From: an uncultured Flavobacteriales bacterium
GTDB lineage: Bacteria; Bacteroidota; Bacteroidia; Flavobacteriales_D; Crocinitomicaceae
Assembly (NCBI GenBank): GCA_905478665.1
Contig: CAJQJL010000114.1
Span: 1-64,000, forward strand
DNA: 64,000 bases
Reading direction: 5' to 3'
Each line of letters begins with the position of its first letter. The stretch's first letter is position 1. Position numbers and translations under genes: made by a program. The notes under the pieces were generated by a model, which saw nothing but the letters and a program-made list of their open reading frames with translations, was not told the origin of the DNA and did no database searches. Positions 25,131-33,899 of the stretch are shown here, one piece after another.

Positions 25131-25231
25131 CCCAATGCAATTTGTACAAACTTAACGAGAATTTTGTTCAACACCGTAACCTCGAAGGGAAGTCTCGTTA
25201 CATTGAGGTAGTAACTTGAAAACAATAAATT

Positions 25232-26125
25232 ATGAAAACGACACTTCTCACCATAGCAGCGACTTGCGCTCTTCTCATGTTCAGCTTTACAACAGCTAAG
25301 AAACCTTCAATGAAAACAGCTTTGAAAGCGCTCGAAGGATTCTGTAATTATGTCCCCAGTGGTAATTCTGTTGTGAATGGTGATACTGCCTCTGTCCAGG
25401 CATTTTACATGAGTTCAGGAGAAATCACCAATTTGCAATACAAAGAGTTCTTGTATGAATTGGAAAAAAATGGAGAAATGGAAAAATTAAAAATTGCGGC
25501 TATTGATTCGCTCGGATGGCGCACTGAATTTAGTTATAATGAACGGTATTCGGATTATTATCATAGGCACCCAGCTTACGCTGGATATCCAGTAGTTAAT
25601 GTTTCGAAGGAAGGAGCTGAACTTTTCTGTGAATGGTTGTCGCAGAAATACGATAGTCTTTCTAATGGCGAGTTAAAATTAAGTTTTCGTCTACCAACTC
25701 ATGCTGAATGGATGCGTGCTGCGAGAGGTGGAAACCACAATTCAGTATATACTTGGGGCGGTCCATTTTTACGTAATGCTAAAGGAAACTATCTAGCTAA
25801 TTTTATGGCATTAGGAGCCGAAAATATCACTAAAAATAGTGAGACGGGAGAGTTGGAAGTTGTGAGTAACCTTACTATAAGTGTAGCTGGAGATGCAAAC
25901 GACGTCACAGCTCCTGTTTTATCATACAGCCCAAATGATTACGGAATTCACAACATGAATGGAAACGTTGCTGAAATGATTTCGGATGGTGATTACGCAG
26001 TTGGTGGTGATTGGCTGTCTCCTGGATACGATATCCGCAATGAGAGTATTAAACCTTTCACTCAACCAAACCCAACGGTGGGATTTCGTGTAGTCGCAAC
26101 TTACATTTCAACCAATAATAAGTAG
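25232..26125 (+). CDS. Secreted SUMF1/GldJ-like domain protein
   Basis: 297 aa with a signal peptide (about 1-22). The mature part is a formylglycine-generating-enzyme-like (SUMF1) domain: MSSGEITNLQYKEFLYEL, YPVVNVSKEGAELFCEWLS, FRLPTHAEWMRAARGG, NGNVAEMI and the final VGFRVV. The two cysteines used by true formylglycine-generating enzymes near the C-terminus are missing, so a structural or binding role is likelier. Related non-catalytic proteins (GldJ, GldK) serve gliding and T9SS in this phylum, but this one is shorter and not near other gld genes except gldA 12 kb away. A terminator follows. Confidence 0.82.
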   Translation: MKTTLLTIAATCALLMFSFTTAKKPSMKTALKALEGFCNYVPSGNSVVNGDTASVQAFYMSSGEITNLQYKEFLYELEKNGEMEKLKIAAIDSLGWRTEFSYNERYSDYYHRHPAYAGYPVVNVSKEGAELFCEWLSQKYDSLSNGELKLSFRLPTHAEWMRAARGGNHNSVYTWGGPFLRNAKGNYLANFMALGAENITKNSETGELEVVSNLTISVAGDANDVTAPVLSYSPNDYGIHNMNGNVAEMISDGDYAVGGDWLSPGYDIRNESIKPFTQPNPTVGFRVVATYISTNNK

Positions 26126-26145
26126 TGTTTATTTTAGTGTGAGTG

Positions 26146-26176
26146 AAAGCCCTCTTGAATTTTCAAGAGGGCTTTT
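26146..26176 (+). terminator. Terminator after the SUMF1-like gene
   Basis: AAAGCCCTCTTGAA pairs perfectly with TTCAAGAGGGCTTT around a short T loop, followed by further T. It lies 20 bases after the stop and just before the convergent barrel protein gene. Confidence 0.9.
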
Positions 26177-26179
26177 TGT

Positions 26180-26788
26180 TTAGCTCCCTGAAAAGTTCAG
26201 GACGAGTGCAATGTTGTGGTATTTGACATTTCTGAACGCTGTTTCTTCCATCATTTCGGAAACTCCAAAAGAGTAACGAAGCTCTGGAGAAATGCCCAGT
26301 TTAAAGAGTGGGATATCTAAACCAACTCCCACATCTATCGCGATATCTCTATTGGTAAAGGTCATCGACCCACTTTTTACAGGAACTCTTACGTTGGGAC
26401 CTGCAATCAAGTAAGGACTAAATCGACCTTTCAGGAACTTATACTTTAGATGTCCAATAAACTCTACATTGAGTGGATTCATCTTATAGCTTACTCCGTC
26501 GCGCTCAATTTTAGTTGCGTTGAACGAAAGTTCCATTTTAGGAGCGACGGAAAGGTGACTACCTAATCGGAAGTTGGAGATCACGCCAAAGCGATATCCG
26601 AGCCCGTTTGTTATGTCTGAGAAATTTCGGTCTTCCGCTCTGAAGGAGAGATTTGAACGGTTGATTCCTGCACTGAATCCGAAAGTTGCGAACTTCGGTT
26701 TTACTTCTGCTTCTTTTTTACTTTTTTCTTGCCCGAAGGACGGTGTAAGCACCATCGCGAATAAGGCAAATACGACGACTTTTTTCAT
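26180..26788 (-). CDS. Outer-membrane beta-barrel protein
   Basis: 202 aa with a signal peptide (about 1-19, ending PSFGQ), a short charged linker and about eight amphipathic strands (FATFGFSAGINRSNLSF, GYRFGVISNFRLGSHLSVAPKMEL, LSPELRYSFGV, HNIALVLNF). This fits the small Bacteroidota barrel family often labelled porin or PorT-like. True PorT/SprT is a T9SS component, but I see no specific signature for it here. It is a single gene, convergent with the SUMF1-like gene. Confidence 0.75.
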   Translation of the reverse strand: MKKVVVFALFAMVLTPSFGQEKSKKEAEVKPKFATFGFSAGINRSNLSFRAEDRNFSDITNGLGYRFGVISNFRLGSHLSVAPKMELSFNATKIERDGVSYKMNPLNVEFIGHLKYKFLKGRFSPYLIAGPNVRVPVKSGSMTFTNRDIAIDVGVGLDIPLFKLGISPELRYSFGVSEMMEETAFRNVKYHNIALVLNFSGS

Positions 26789-26936
26789 GGTTTATTCTAT
26801 TTTGTGCCTTTGCTGAAGTTTATGAAGTTGGGCTTCGGCGAAAGCACTGGTTAGGTAGTCGTCTATTTCATGATGCTGGTTTTTGGGATGTCTTACTATA
26901 ACGCAAAGAAAGCGCTGTTTATTTCAAGTCATCTCC

Positions 26937-26967
26937 TTGGCTAAGCGCATTCTATTTGCAATCTTTG
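26937..26967 (+). promoter_or_regulatory. Promoter of the pyrophosphohydrolase-NUDIX operon
   Basis: TTG at 26937-26939 and AATCTTTG at 26960-26967 are separated by 20 bp; the -7 element departs from TAnnTTTG only in its first base. The expected leader is about 15 nt before the ATG at 26987. Confidence 0.5.
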
Positions 26968-26986
26968 TGACTCAAAACAACAATAG

Positions 26987-27379
26987 ATGACATTAAAAGA
27001 TACAATTGGAGCAGTGGCAAAATTTCACGATGCTTTTGGAATTGATAACAACTTCGAACCAACAGTAGAGCTTTCGGATGCAGATAAAATGCTTCGCTAC
27101 AAGTTAATGCGTGAGGAGAATGAGGAATATCTTGAGGCAGCTCAAAATGGTGACATGATTGAAGTTGCTGACGCCTTAGGAGATATGCTGTATATTTTGT
27201 GCGGAACGATTCTAAAGCACGGTATGCAGGATAAAATAGCTGAGGTATTTGAAGAGATTCAGCGTTCGAACATGAGCAAATTGGACAAAGACGGAAATGC
27301 AATTTACCGTGAAGATGGAAAAGTGCTAAAATCTGATCAGTATTTTAAGCCAGACATCAAAGCAATTTTGGAAAATTGA
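26987..27379 (+). CDS. MazG-like nucleoside triphosphate pyrophosphohydrolase
   Basis: A 130-aa all-alpha protein. KLMREENEEYLEAAQNGDMIEVADALGDMLYILCGTI holds the paired acidic motifs (EExxE and ExxD) that bind Mg in the PRA-PH/MazG superfamily. The C-terminus (LDKDGNAIYREDGKVLKS.YFKPDI) is typical of a phage and bacterial subgroup annotated as phosphoribosyl-ATP pyrophosphohydrolase-like. It likely hydrolyses a non-canonical or excess NTP. Its stop overlaps the next gene, a NUDIX hydrolase, as TTGA, so the two nucleotide-cleaning enzymes are made together. Confidence 0.85.
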   Translation: MTLKDTIGAVAKFHDAFGIDNNFEPTVELSDADKMLRYKLMREENEEYLEAAQNGDMIEVADALGDMLYILCGTILKHGMQDKIAEVFEEIQRSNMSKLDKDGNAIYREDGKVLKSDQYFKPDIKAILEN

Positions 27380-27801
27380 AGCGGTTCAATCTTCGCGTAT
27401 ATGGAATCATCATCAATGAACAAGATGAGGTGCTCGTTTCTGATGAACGACGATTTGGTAAGTCATTTACCAAATTTCCTGGTGGAGGTTTAAAATGGGG
27501 GGAAGGACTCAAAGACTGTATCCGAAGAGAAATTCGTGAAGAATTAGGTCTTAATTCTGTAATTGGAGAGCTGTTTTACTTCAATGATTTTTTCCAACAA
27601 TCGGCATTTCGAGAGGAGGATCAATTAATGAGTTTCTATTTTCGTGTTGATTCAATTGCCTTTGATGAAATTCCAACTTCAGATCATGAAGTTCCATTGA
27701 GTGTTGATGGAGAGGAATTTAGATGGATCAAAAGAGAGTTACTCTCGCCAGATCATTTCACCTTTCCTGTTGATAAGCTTGTTGCAGAAAAATTGTGCTA
27801 G
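27376..27801 (+). CDS. NUDIX hydrolase
   Basis: 141 aa. The NUDIX box is complete at about 38-60 (GGGLKWGEGLKDCIRREIREELGL fits G-x5-E-x7-REUxEExGU). The start is TTG at 27376, overlapping the TGA of the preceding gene; no ATG precedes the domain. NUDIX enzymes cleave nucleoside diphosphates linked to another group; the substrate cannot be read from sequence. The end overlaps the convergent lipase gene by 4 bp. Confidence 0.9.
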   Translation: MKRFNLRVYGIIINEQDEVLVSDERRFGKSFTKFPGGGLKWGEGLKDCIRREIREELGLNSVIGELFYFNDFFQQSAFREEDQLMSFYFRVDSIAFDEIPTSDHEVPLSVDGEEFRWIKRELLSPDHFTFPVDKLVAEKLC

Positions 27802-28988
27802 TCCTTATCTGCAGGAAACGATTTTGGTTCAATAGCCTCATATTTTTTTGGAAAAAATTTTCTAAGAACAGCCGTATAGTAGTTATAAGGTTTGTGACTC
27901 AAGCTCATCGAAGTTCTCTTATAGACTGATTTATCCTCAAAAGTGCCGTTTTCATCACGCGGATGTTCCTCCATGAAATTTTTATCCATTAATGCTGTTG
28001 AATCTTTCATCTCCAGTGGATATTCTGGCGGAGAAAGAAAAATCAAATTACCCACCTGCGAATAATTAATGTCTCCCGTCGGCTCAGGAAGTATTATTTT
28101 TCCTAATTCCTTTTCAATCTGTTTGGTAACAGCTTTCCCAAATTTATGGACAGTTCTGCTCAGTCCACCTTCAAAGAGGTTGATAAAACCGTCACGAAAT
28201 GTGTTTTTATTCTCAATTTTTTCGTCCTTGTGAAAGATGGCGCTCACTCTTTCCTTAATAAACGTTGAGTCATTGTACGAAAGAGGCATGTTGGGAACTG
28301 CATCTTCTGGATTGATCAATGAAAAACTCATTCCAGCTTCACAAAAAAGTGCGTTATATTCACGTATAAACTCAACATTCCCAGCCATTGGTTGTGCAAA
28401 TGTATACACCTTGAATTTGTTCTTTGAGCTAATTTTATTTTTTGCAGAATGTTCAAGATATGCACGTGTCATAATCGCAAGCGCGCCTCCTTGGCTATGA
28501 CCTGTTAGAATAATATTCGTAATTCCTTGTTTGTTGAGCTTGTCAATCTGATTGAGAACATCGCCGTGCAAATAGGCTATCCCTAAGGTGTAACCACTGT
28601 GTACGTTAGAAGAGGTGTCATTGCCGAATTTGTATTCAAACTCTTCATCATTGATAGTGATTGTTCCCTCAATGGGAATCATTTCTGAGTAGATATTTTC
28701 TAACCAGCTGGATTTTTTATCCGTAGATCCGCGAAAGTTAAGAACGCCGATTTCCCCTTTCGTATAGACTTGAAACTTGTTGTCCATACCAACAACAGGT
28801 GAAGAGTAAATTCGCTTATATCCCTTCGGAATAATTTCTTTGTCATCATTGTAAAGCTTTAGGTATGTATAGCTATTACACAAGGCAATCATTTCATGTG
28901 CTTCAACAGGATCAAACCCGCTAGATAATTGCCCGATGGAGATGTAAGGCAACAGAAAAATCAATGAAATAGTCAGGAGAAACTTCAT
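27798..28988 (-). CDS. Secreted class 3 lipase-like protein
   Basis: 396 aa with a signal peptide (1-20, ending SIGQ). The alpha/beta-hydrolase core has the nucleophile elbow GHSQGG with Ser165, preceded by a VLNFRGSTD oxyanion-region motif and followed by FAQPMAGN and NPEDAVPNMP, which supplies the Asp. This matches lipase class 3. Histidine in the C-terminal part (KPYNYY region, SLSHKPY) could complete the triad. It lacks a T9SS tail, so a periplasmic place is likely. It is a stand-alone gene. Confidence 0.85.
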   Translation of the reverse strand: MKFLLTISLIFLLPYISIGQLSSGFDPVEAHEMIALCNSYTYLKLYNDDKEIIPKGYKRIYSSPVVGMDNKFQVYTKGEIGVLNFRGSTDKKSSWLENIYSEMIPIEGTITINDEEFEYKFGNDTSSNVHSGYTLGIAYLHGDVLNQIDKLNKQGITNIILTGHSQGGALAIMTRAYLEHSAKNKISSKNKFKVYTFAQPMAGNVEFIREYNALFCEAGMSFSLINPEDAVPNMPLSYNDSTFIKERVSAIFHKDEKIENKNTFRDGFINLFEGGLSRTVHKFGKAVTKQIEKELGKIILPEPTGDINYSQVGNLIFLSPPEYPLEMKDSTALMDKNFMEEHPRDENGTFEDKSVYKRTSMSLSHKPYNYYTAVLRKFFPKKYEAIEPKSFPADKD

Positions 28989-29073
28989 AGAATTTGTTTT
29001 TGGAGGTATATTGATAACGAAGAATAATTGGGTTTTATTCTGAAATCATGGAGCATAATGCAATATCAACACC

Positions 29074-30078
29074 TTACTTGCACAATTCGTCAATCGTTTC
29101 TTTAAGTCCCCGTTCGCCGAGTGCATATGATTTAGAATAATAGAGGCATGCATTGTCGATATCCCCCATGTTTTTATACACTGCGCCCATAAGGTAATAG
29201 ATTCCCAACCTGTTTTCCGTCAATTTTTCGCCCTTTTGCAAGGTGGATAAAGCCTTCTCTGATTCGCCTTTATTGGCGAAAGAATAAGCGAGTTCATAAT
29301 AGGGCTGATAGTTTAAGCTATCTGTTTCAATACATCGCTGCAGATAGTCAATGGACAGCTTGTATTCTCCTTTCTGTTGATAGAGCAGTCCTAAATTAAA
29401 AAGAACCAAACTACTTTTCTCATCGATCTCTAAGGCTTTGTTGAAAGCTTCTAAAGCAATTTCGCGGTCATTGTTGTTCATAGCTGCAATTCCTTTATCT
29501 CTGGCCTTTTCAAACTTGGACAAATTAGATAAAGGTTTTTTATCGAGCTTTACGAGCATTAATCCGTTCATCTCGGCAATAAAAGCGACATATTTTCCAT
29601 CGGGAGAAATGGCAGGACTGTGATAGACCTCTCCACCAGAAACCATTTCAAATACTACCTCTCCTTTGTGTTTAATGGTGATGCCCGATTGTAGACCGTA
29701 CTGTTCGATTTTTGCTTCAGTGTTTTCATTTGTACTAATCAAAAGACTTTCAATCGACCGGTCGAGTTCAAATGAGCCTATTAGTGTGGAATCAGCAAGT
29801 TCGAAAATTGCTTTTGGATTGTACCCAATAGCCCAATCTCTCCATACAGTTTCTACAAGCACTACTTTGTTCAAATCGAAAATTTTCCACGTATCACGTA
29901 TATTGAAATAGATTTTTTTTGAGTCTTCAGACCAGATCGGAAAGTAATCAATACCGAATGGGACAACAAGACCAATTTTGGCATCAATCCGATCCAGTTC
30001 TTCACTCACATTGCGTGCATACTGTCCATTAACATTGTATGCAGTAAGAATGGCGCAAATGATTAAAAAATGTTTCAT
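29074..30078 (-). CDS. Secreted TPR protein with WD40-like N-terminal part
   Basis: 334 aa with a signal peptide (1-18, ending NVNG). Residues about 35-190 resemble PD40/WD40-like strands (FPIWSEDSKKIYF, HSPAISPDGKYVAFIAE). Residues about 190-330 are tetratricopeptide repeats (ALEAFNKALEIDEKSSLVLFNLGLLY, SIDYLQRCIE, LGIYYLMGAVYKNMGDIDNACLYYSKS). It probably mediates protein contacts in the periplasm. The partner is unknown. It is followed by mazG-like, barrel, dtd and rsgA genes on the same strand, but the gaps suggest it is separate. Confidence 0.75.
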   Translation of the reverse strand: MKHFLIICAILTAYNVNGQYARNVSEELDRIDAKIGLVVPFGIDYFPIWSEDSKKIYFNIRDTWKIFDLNKVVLVETVWRDWAIGYNPKAIFELADSTLIGSFELDRSIESLLISTNENTEAKIEQYGLQSGITIKHKGEVVFEMVSGGEVYHSPAISPDGKYVAFIAEMNGLMLVKLDKKPLSNLSKFEKARDKGIAAMNNNDREIALEAFNKALEIDEKSSLVLFNLGLLYQQKGEYKLSIDYLQRCIETDSLNYQPYYELAYSFANKGESEKALSTLQKGEKLTENRLGIYYLMGAVYKNMGDIDNACLYYSKSYALGERGLKETIDELCK

Positions 30079-30109
30079 AGCAAGAATGGAATCGATTGTT
30101 GAGAAAGAC

Positions 30110-30436
30110 CTATTTCAATTTCTCATTTTCTTTGTGTCGGGTAGCATCTCGTTTTGTCTTCTTCTTAAGATTTTTGAGCATCGCTTCTTCTAGGTCAATG
30201 CCTGTTTGATTTGCGAGACAGATCAACACGAAAAAGACGTCAGCCAGTTCCTCCCCGAGGTCCTTGTTTTTATCACTTTCCTTTTCGCTTTGTTCACCGT
30301 AACGGCGCGCCATAATTCGTGCGACCTCTCCAACTTCCTCCATGAGCATTGCCGTATTAGTAAGCTCATCAAAGTAACGGACGCCATATTCTTTAATCCA
30401 GTCATCAACGATTTTTTGCGCTGCTTTTATCTCCAT
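30110..30436 (-). CDS. MazG-family nucleotide pyrophosphohydrolase
   Basis: 108 aa, the length of a single-domain MazG. Motifs: LMEEVGEVARIMARRYGEQ (EExxE-like) and LGEELADVFFVLICLANQTGIDLEEA (ExxD). It converts NTPs to NMPs and pyrophosphate, and MazG proteins lower damaged nucleotides or alarmone. It ends in a lysine-rich tail. It is 2 bp downstream of the barrel gene 30439-31215 and is probably co-transcribed with it. Confidence 0.88.
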   Translation of the reverse strand: MEIKAAQKIVDDWIKEYGVRYFDELTNTAMLMEEVGEVARIMARRYGEQSEKESDKNKDLGEELADVFFVLICLANQTGIDLEEAMLKNLKKKTKRDATRHKENEKLK

Positions 30437-30438
30437 AA

Positions 30439-31215
30439 TTACTTCTTTTTAGGAGCGATGTAGAAGCTAAGTCCCAAAGCATGGAAGTTCATTCTATCAG
30501 CAATTCCAAAACCAAAGGAATAGTCTAATTGCAGATTGTCACGAAGCAACCAGGTCAATCCAGCGTCAAAATTTAAACTGAGTTGATCCTCGTGAAAGTC
30601 GTCAACATCTGTGATTGTACTGTATACTTCTGCAAAGATGCCAAGACGTTCTGTCATGCTGTGAGAATAGTTCAGTGTGAAAAATACATTTCGCATCATG
30701 AAGTTATTGTCGATAGATCCGAAAGAGTATATTTCGTAACCAAGATTGTAACTAAGACCATTCTTGTCATTTATTTGGTGATTCACTGCTAGCGAGAAGA
30801 CTCCGCCTCGTTGTCCACTTTTCCAACTATCCGCACCGGTAGACATGACACCATGCGCGATAAAACCAATCTGTGTTTTCTTCTCGGGCTTGTTTAAGAG
30901 CTGTGCCTTAAAACCAAGTTGTAAATTGGAGAAGGATGCCTCAACCTTCGTAAATGATTTTCTGAAGCTTAAACCATTCACCATTCGGATTTCAAAACCC
31001 TTACCTAAACCAATTCTGAAAAGATTCATCGGCAGTTGAAATACGCCACTTGTAGCGCCGTCATCTCTCGAAAATTGCATCCCTGTTTCCAACTGAAATA
31101 CACCCTTGTCAACCGAAGTCGGACCTGTTGTCTGTGTCGGGCGATCAGTACAAATACTCTGTCCAAAAGCTGTGAGTGTGGACAATAAGCTAATCAGGAT
31201 GATGCAAAATTTCAT
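30439..31215 (-). CDS. Outer-membrane transporter-like barrel (MetA-pathway family)
   Basis: 258 aa with a signal peptide (1-18, ending AFGQ). The start of the mature part, CTDRPTQTTGPTSVDKGVFQLETG, is the hallmark of the family named after MetA-pathway phenol degradation, which are outer-membrane channel-like barrels widespread in Bacteroidota. The remaining sequence alternates amphipathic strands. The transported compound is unknown and the phenol name should not be taken literally. The MazG gene follows at 2 bp. Confidence 0.78.
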   Translation of the reverse strand: MKFCIILISLLSTLTAFGQSICTDRPTQTTGPTSVDKGVFQLETGMQFSRDDGATSGVFQLPMNLFRIGLGKGFEIRMVNGLSFRKSFTKVEASFSNLQLGFKAQLLNKPEKKTQIGFIAHGVMSTGADSWKSGQRGGVFSLAVNHQINDKNGLSYNLGYEIYSFGSIDNNFMMRNVFFTLNYSHSMTERLGIFAEVYSTITDVDDFHEDQLSLNFDAGLTWLLRDNLQLDYSFGFGIADRMNFHALGLSFYIAPKKK

Positions 31216-31251
31216 AGTGTGGTTATTTTGGTGACAACAAGTTAATCAAAA

Positions 31252-31704
31252 TTATTCTCTACTTTTCGAATCGATCCAAATGCTTACGGGGCCGTCGTTG
31301 ACGAGTGCGACTTTCATATTCGCTCCGAATTCTCCCGTTGCTACTTTTGCTTCACTCGTGATTTTCAATCTTTCAACAAAATAAGTATACAGGGGAATAG
31401 CAACTTCTGGACGCGCTGCATTGATATAACTTGGGCGATTACCTTTCTTCGTAGATGCGTGCAGGGTGAATTGGCTTATGACTAGGAACTCTCCGTTGAC
31501 TTCTGAATAAGAAAGATTCATTTTTCCATCTGCATCGTTAAAGATTCGCAGACCACAAATCTTTTGAATTAACCAATTCGCATCTTCCTCAGTGTCGTCG
31601 TGTCCAATTCCTAGCAGTACAACCATTCCTTTGGAAATTTCTCCAGCGATTTTCTCATCAATCGTCACAGAAGCTTCACCAGAACGTTGAATCAGCACTC
31701 TCAT
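31252..31704 (-). CDS. dtd: D-aminoacyl-tRNA deacylase
   Basis: 150 aa, full length. It removes D-amino acids and mischarged glycine from tRNA. The active-site SQFTLHASTKKGNRPSY and the C-terminal motif NDGPVSIWID (Gly-cis-Pro loop, with Ser where Thr is usual) are present, as is MRVLIQR at the N-terminus. The ATG overlaps rsgA by 4 bp, so the two are coupled. Confidence 0.95.
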   Translation of the reverse strand: MRVLIQRSGEASVTIDEKIAGEISKGMVVLLGIGHDDTEEDANWLIQKICGLRIFNDADGKMNLSYSEVNGEFLVISQFTLHASTKKGNRPSYINAARPEVAIPLYTYFVERLKITSEAKVATGEFGANMKVALVNDGPVSIWIDSKSRE

Positions 31705-32651
31705 CCGTAGATGTTTTTACGGTGAATATCATTGGCATCTTCTTCCATCAATTGCATATAAGTTGCATAACGACTTTCATCAATTTCACCAGATTCTACA
31801 GCCTCTTTTACAGCGCAATGTGGTTCATTTATATGTTGACAGTTATTGAATTTACATTTGTCCAGCATTGCCCGCATTTCGGGAAAATAATGAGAAATAA
31901 CAGCTTTGTCTAAATCAACTACGCCAAAAGCACGAATACCTGGTGTATCAATGATATAGCCGCCCGAAGCTAGTTTATGCATTTCAGCAAAAGTAGTCGT
32001 ATGTTGTCCCTGCTTATGCGCCTTGGATATTTCACCAATTTTCAATTGGAAATTAGGGTCAAGAGAATTGACGAGAGTGCTTTTTCCAACACCACTATGA
32101 CCTGAAATCATTACCTGCTTATTGTTGATTTCTGCTTTTAAAAAATCAATATTTTCTTTGTTCGTTGCAGAAATTTTGTGCGTGGGATATCCAATCCGCT
32201 CATACATATGTGCCAAGGCATCAATATATTCCAGATCGTCCTCTGTGCACGTGTCAATCTTGTTAAACAAAATGGTCGTTGGAATTCTAAAGGATTCAGC
32301 TGACACCAAGAAACGGTCAATAAAAGCAAGATGTGTTTCTGGAGAGTGAATCGTCACCAACAAGTACGCTTGATCTATGTTTGCAGCTAAAATCTGTTGT
32401 TGTTTACTAAGGTTTGTGGACTTTCGAACGATATAATTCCTGCGTTTTTCAAAATCTGAAATGAGTCGATTCCCCTCTTCATCAATGGTGTCATTTAGTA
32501 AAACCACGTCACCCACAGCAATAGGGTTGGTAGTTTTAAGACCATCAAGACGCAACTTACCTCGAATACGGCATTTGACCAATGAGCCATCTTCCAATTC
32601 AACGTCGTACCACTTTCCTGTGGATTTCAGAACTATTCCCTTTTCGAACAC
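31701..32651 (-). CDS. rsgA: Ribosome small-subunit maturation GTPase
   Basis: 316 aa. A circularly permuted GTPase: the N-terminal OB fold (about 1-70) is followed by G4 (FNKID), G1 (SGHSGVGKST) and G3 (DTPGI) in that order, then a C-terminal zinc knuckle (CKFNNCQH and C further on). It checks late 30S assembly. It is the first gene of a two-gene operon with dtd. Confidence 0.96.
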   Translation of the reverse strand: MFEKGIVLKSTGKWYDVELEDGSLVKCRIRGKLRLDGLKTTNPIAVGDVVLLNDTIDEEGNRLISDFEKRRNYIVRKSTNLSKQQQILAANIDQAYLLVTIHSPETHLAFIDRFLVSAESFRIPTTILFNKIDTCTEDDLEYIDALAHMYERIGYPTHKISATNKENIDFLKAEINNKQVMISGHSGVGKSTLVNSLDPNFQLKIGEISKAHKQGQHTTTFAEMHKLASGGYIIDTPGIRAFGVVDLDKAVISHYFPEMRAMLDKCKFNNCQHINEPHCAVKEAVESGEIDESRYATYMQLMEEDANDIHRKNIYG

Positions 32652-32717
32652 GGTGTAAAGTTAATGATGTATCGGAAATAATGGTAGCCTTCTCGTTAAT
32701 GTACTTCTTAAAAGAAA

Positions 32718-33776
32718 TTAGTGCTCTACATGGAAAAATCCATGCACCGTTTCCTCGTTCTCTTGATTGTCTGTATACTCAATGAGGTAATAGTAGACAC
32801 CATCACTCACATCTTTAGGATTCCAGTTAAAGATGACCTCTTCGGTCTCGAACATGACATTGCCCCATCTATTGAAGATAACACAATGTAATTTTTCTAT
32901 TCCGTGGTTTTGAACAGGAGTAAACAGATCATTAACCCCATCACCATTTGCCGTCACAACATTTGGAAGGATTAATTCTGGAGCGGGAACATCATAACTA
33001 GAACCGTCACAGGCACAGCACGTTGATCCCCAATCTGGATCATAATTATCTGGAATTGCTAACGATCCGAATGTACTATACTCTTCTGTAATTGTCTCTA
33101 GAGTTAAAGGGCCACTACTTTCATCAAATTTCCAATAAGCCGTCAGGTCAGATCCATCCAATGATGGACAGTTTTTACTTTCATTTAATTCAGGATCCGT
33201 TAGCCCGATATCCCAAATTTTAAGAACGGAAATGGTACCACTAAACGTACTGTTGTAAATTGGGTCTTGTCCGATCCAGATGTCATGGAAGGCAGTAACA
33301 GAAGGATTTCCAAAAACAATGGTTGTTCCTATGGAGCTTCCGTCCACGTAGAACGTTAGTTGCGATCCACTTCTACTTATCGCAACATGATGGCATTCAC
33401 CATTGAGGATTTCACCTGCGAAAGTTCCATTGTTGGGGATGGAATAATTTACACCATACATCTGTACGGCCAATGTTTTTGGTCCACCACTGAAGTCTTC
33501 GTCAAAAAAGAAAATCGTTCCCGCGTTAGTCGCATTCCTGTTCGAAAAAATCACTGGATATAAAGAGGTGTTAGAGACTTCACCATTTATCCATGCTTCA
33601 AAAGTGAAATTTCCTGATCCAATGTTATTTAATGCCTGACTCGTAGATGTAAGGTGTTGACCACCGCCGTCAAAGGTTACGCATCCAGAATTTTGCCCAA
33701 CTACGAGATTGGAGCAGAGAAGCAGAAGAAAAATAAGCTGATATTTCTGGTAACGTTTTATTGACGTTAGGGGCAT
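32718..33776 (-). CDS. LamG-domain protein with T9SS type B sorting domain
   Basis: I choose ATG 33776 (352 aa); a TTG four codons upstream is possible. A signal peptide ends at VVGQ (about 26-28). Residues about 30-215 form a concanavalin-like LamG/LNS fold (FTFEAWING, HHVAISRSGSQLTFYVDGSSIG, DIWIGQDP, LKIWDIGLT). Residues about 260-352 are a gliding-type C-terminal domain (PNVVTANGDGVNDLFTP, CVIFNRWGNVMFE, VSDGVYYYLIEY), the type B sorting signal recognised by the T9SS. It is therefore exported to the surface or medium. LamG domains often bind glycans. It is a single gene. Confidence 0.85.
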   Translation of the reverse strand: MPLTSIKRYQKYQLIFLLLLCSNLVVGQNSGCVTFDGGGQHLTSTSQALNNIGSGNFTFEAWINGEVSNTSLYPVIFSNRNATNAGTIFFFDEDFSGGPKTLAVQMYGVNYSIPNNGTFAGEILNGECHHVAISRSGSQLTFYVDGSSIGTTIVFGNPSVTAFHDIWIGQDPIYNSTFSGTISVLKIWDIGLTDPELNESKNCPSLDGSDLTAYWKFDESSGPLTLETITEEYSTFGSLAIPDNYDPDWGSTCCACDGSSYDVPAPELILPNVVTANGDGVNDLFTPVQNHGIEKLHCVIFNRWGNVMFETEEVIFNWNPKDVSDGVYYYLIEYTDNQENEETVHGFFHVEH

Positions 33777-33899
33777 GGAAGTTGACAATTCGATTTACAG
33801 TATTAAGTTAATGTTAACTAATATATGATTTATCAACCATATCAAGCAAATATTGACCCATATTCATTGCCGATAAGCACCTTTTATGATGGAATGGGT

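Noticed and set aside
25154-25199. AACGAGA and TCTCGTT inverted pair before the SUMF1-like gene
   Set aside because: Only 7 bp with a 32-bp spacer, no T-run; not enough to call a site.
26789-26936. tRNA or small gene before the pyrophosphohydrolase operon
   Set aside because: No cloverleaf and no ORF above about ten codons were found.
26952-27302. 116-aa minus-strand ORF over the MazG-like gene
   Set aside because: The plus-strand frame has clear MazG-type metal motifs and a promoter; the antisense frame has none.
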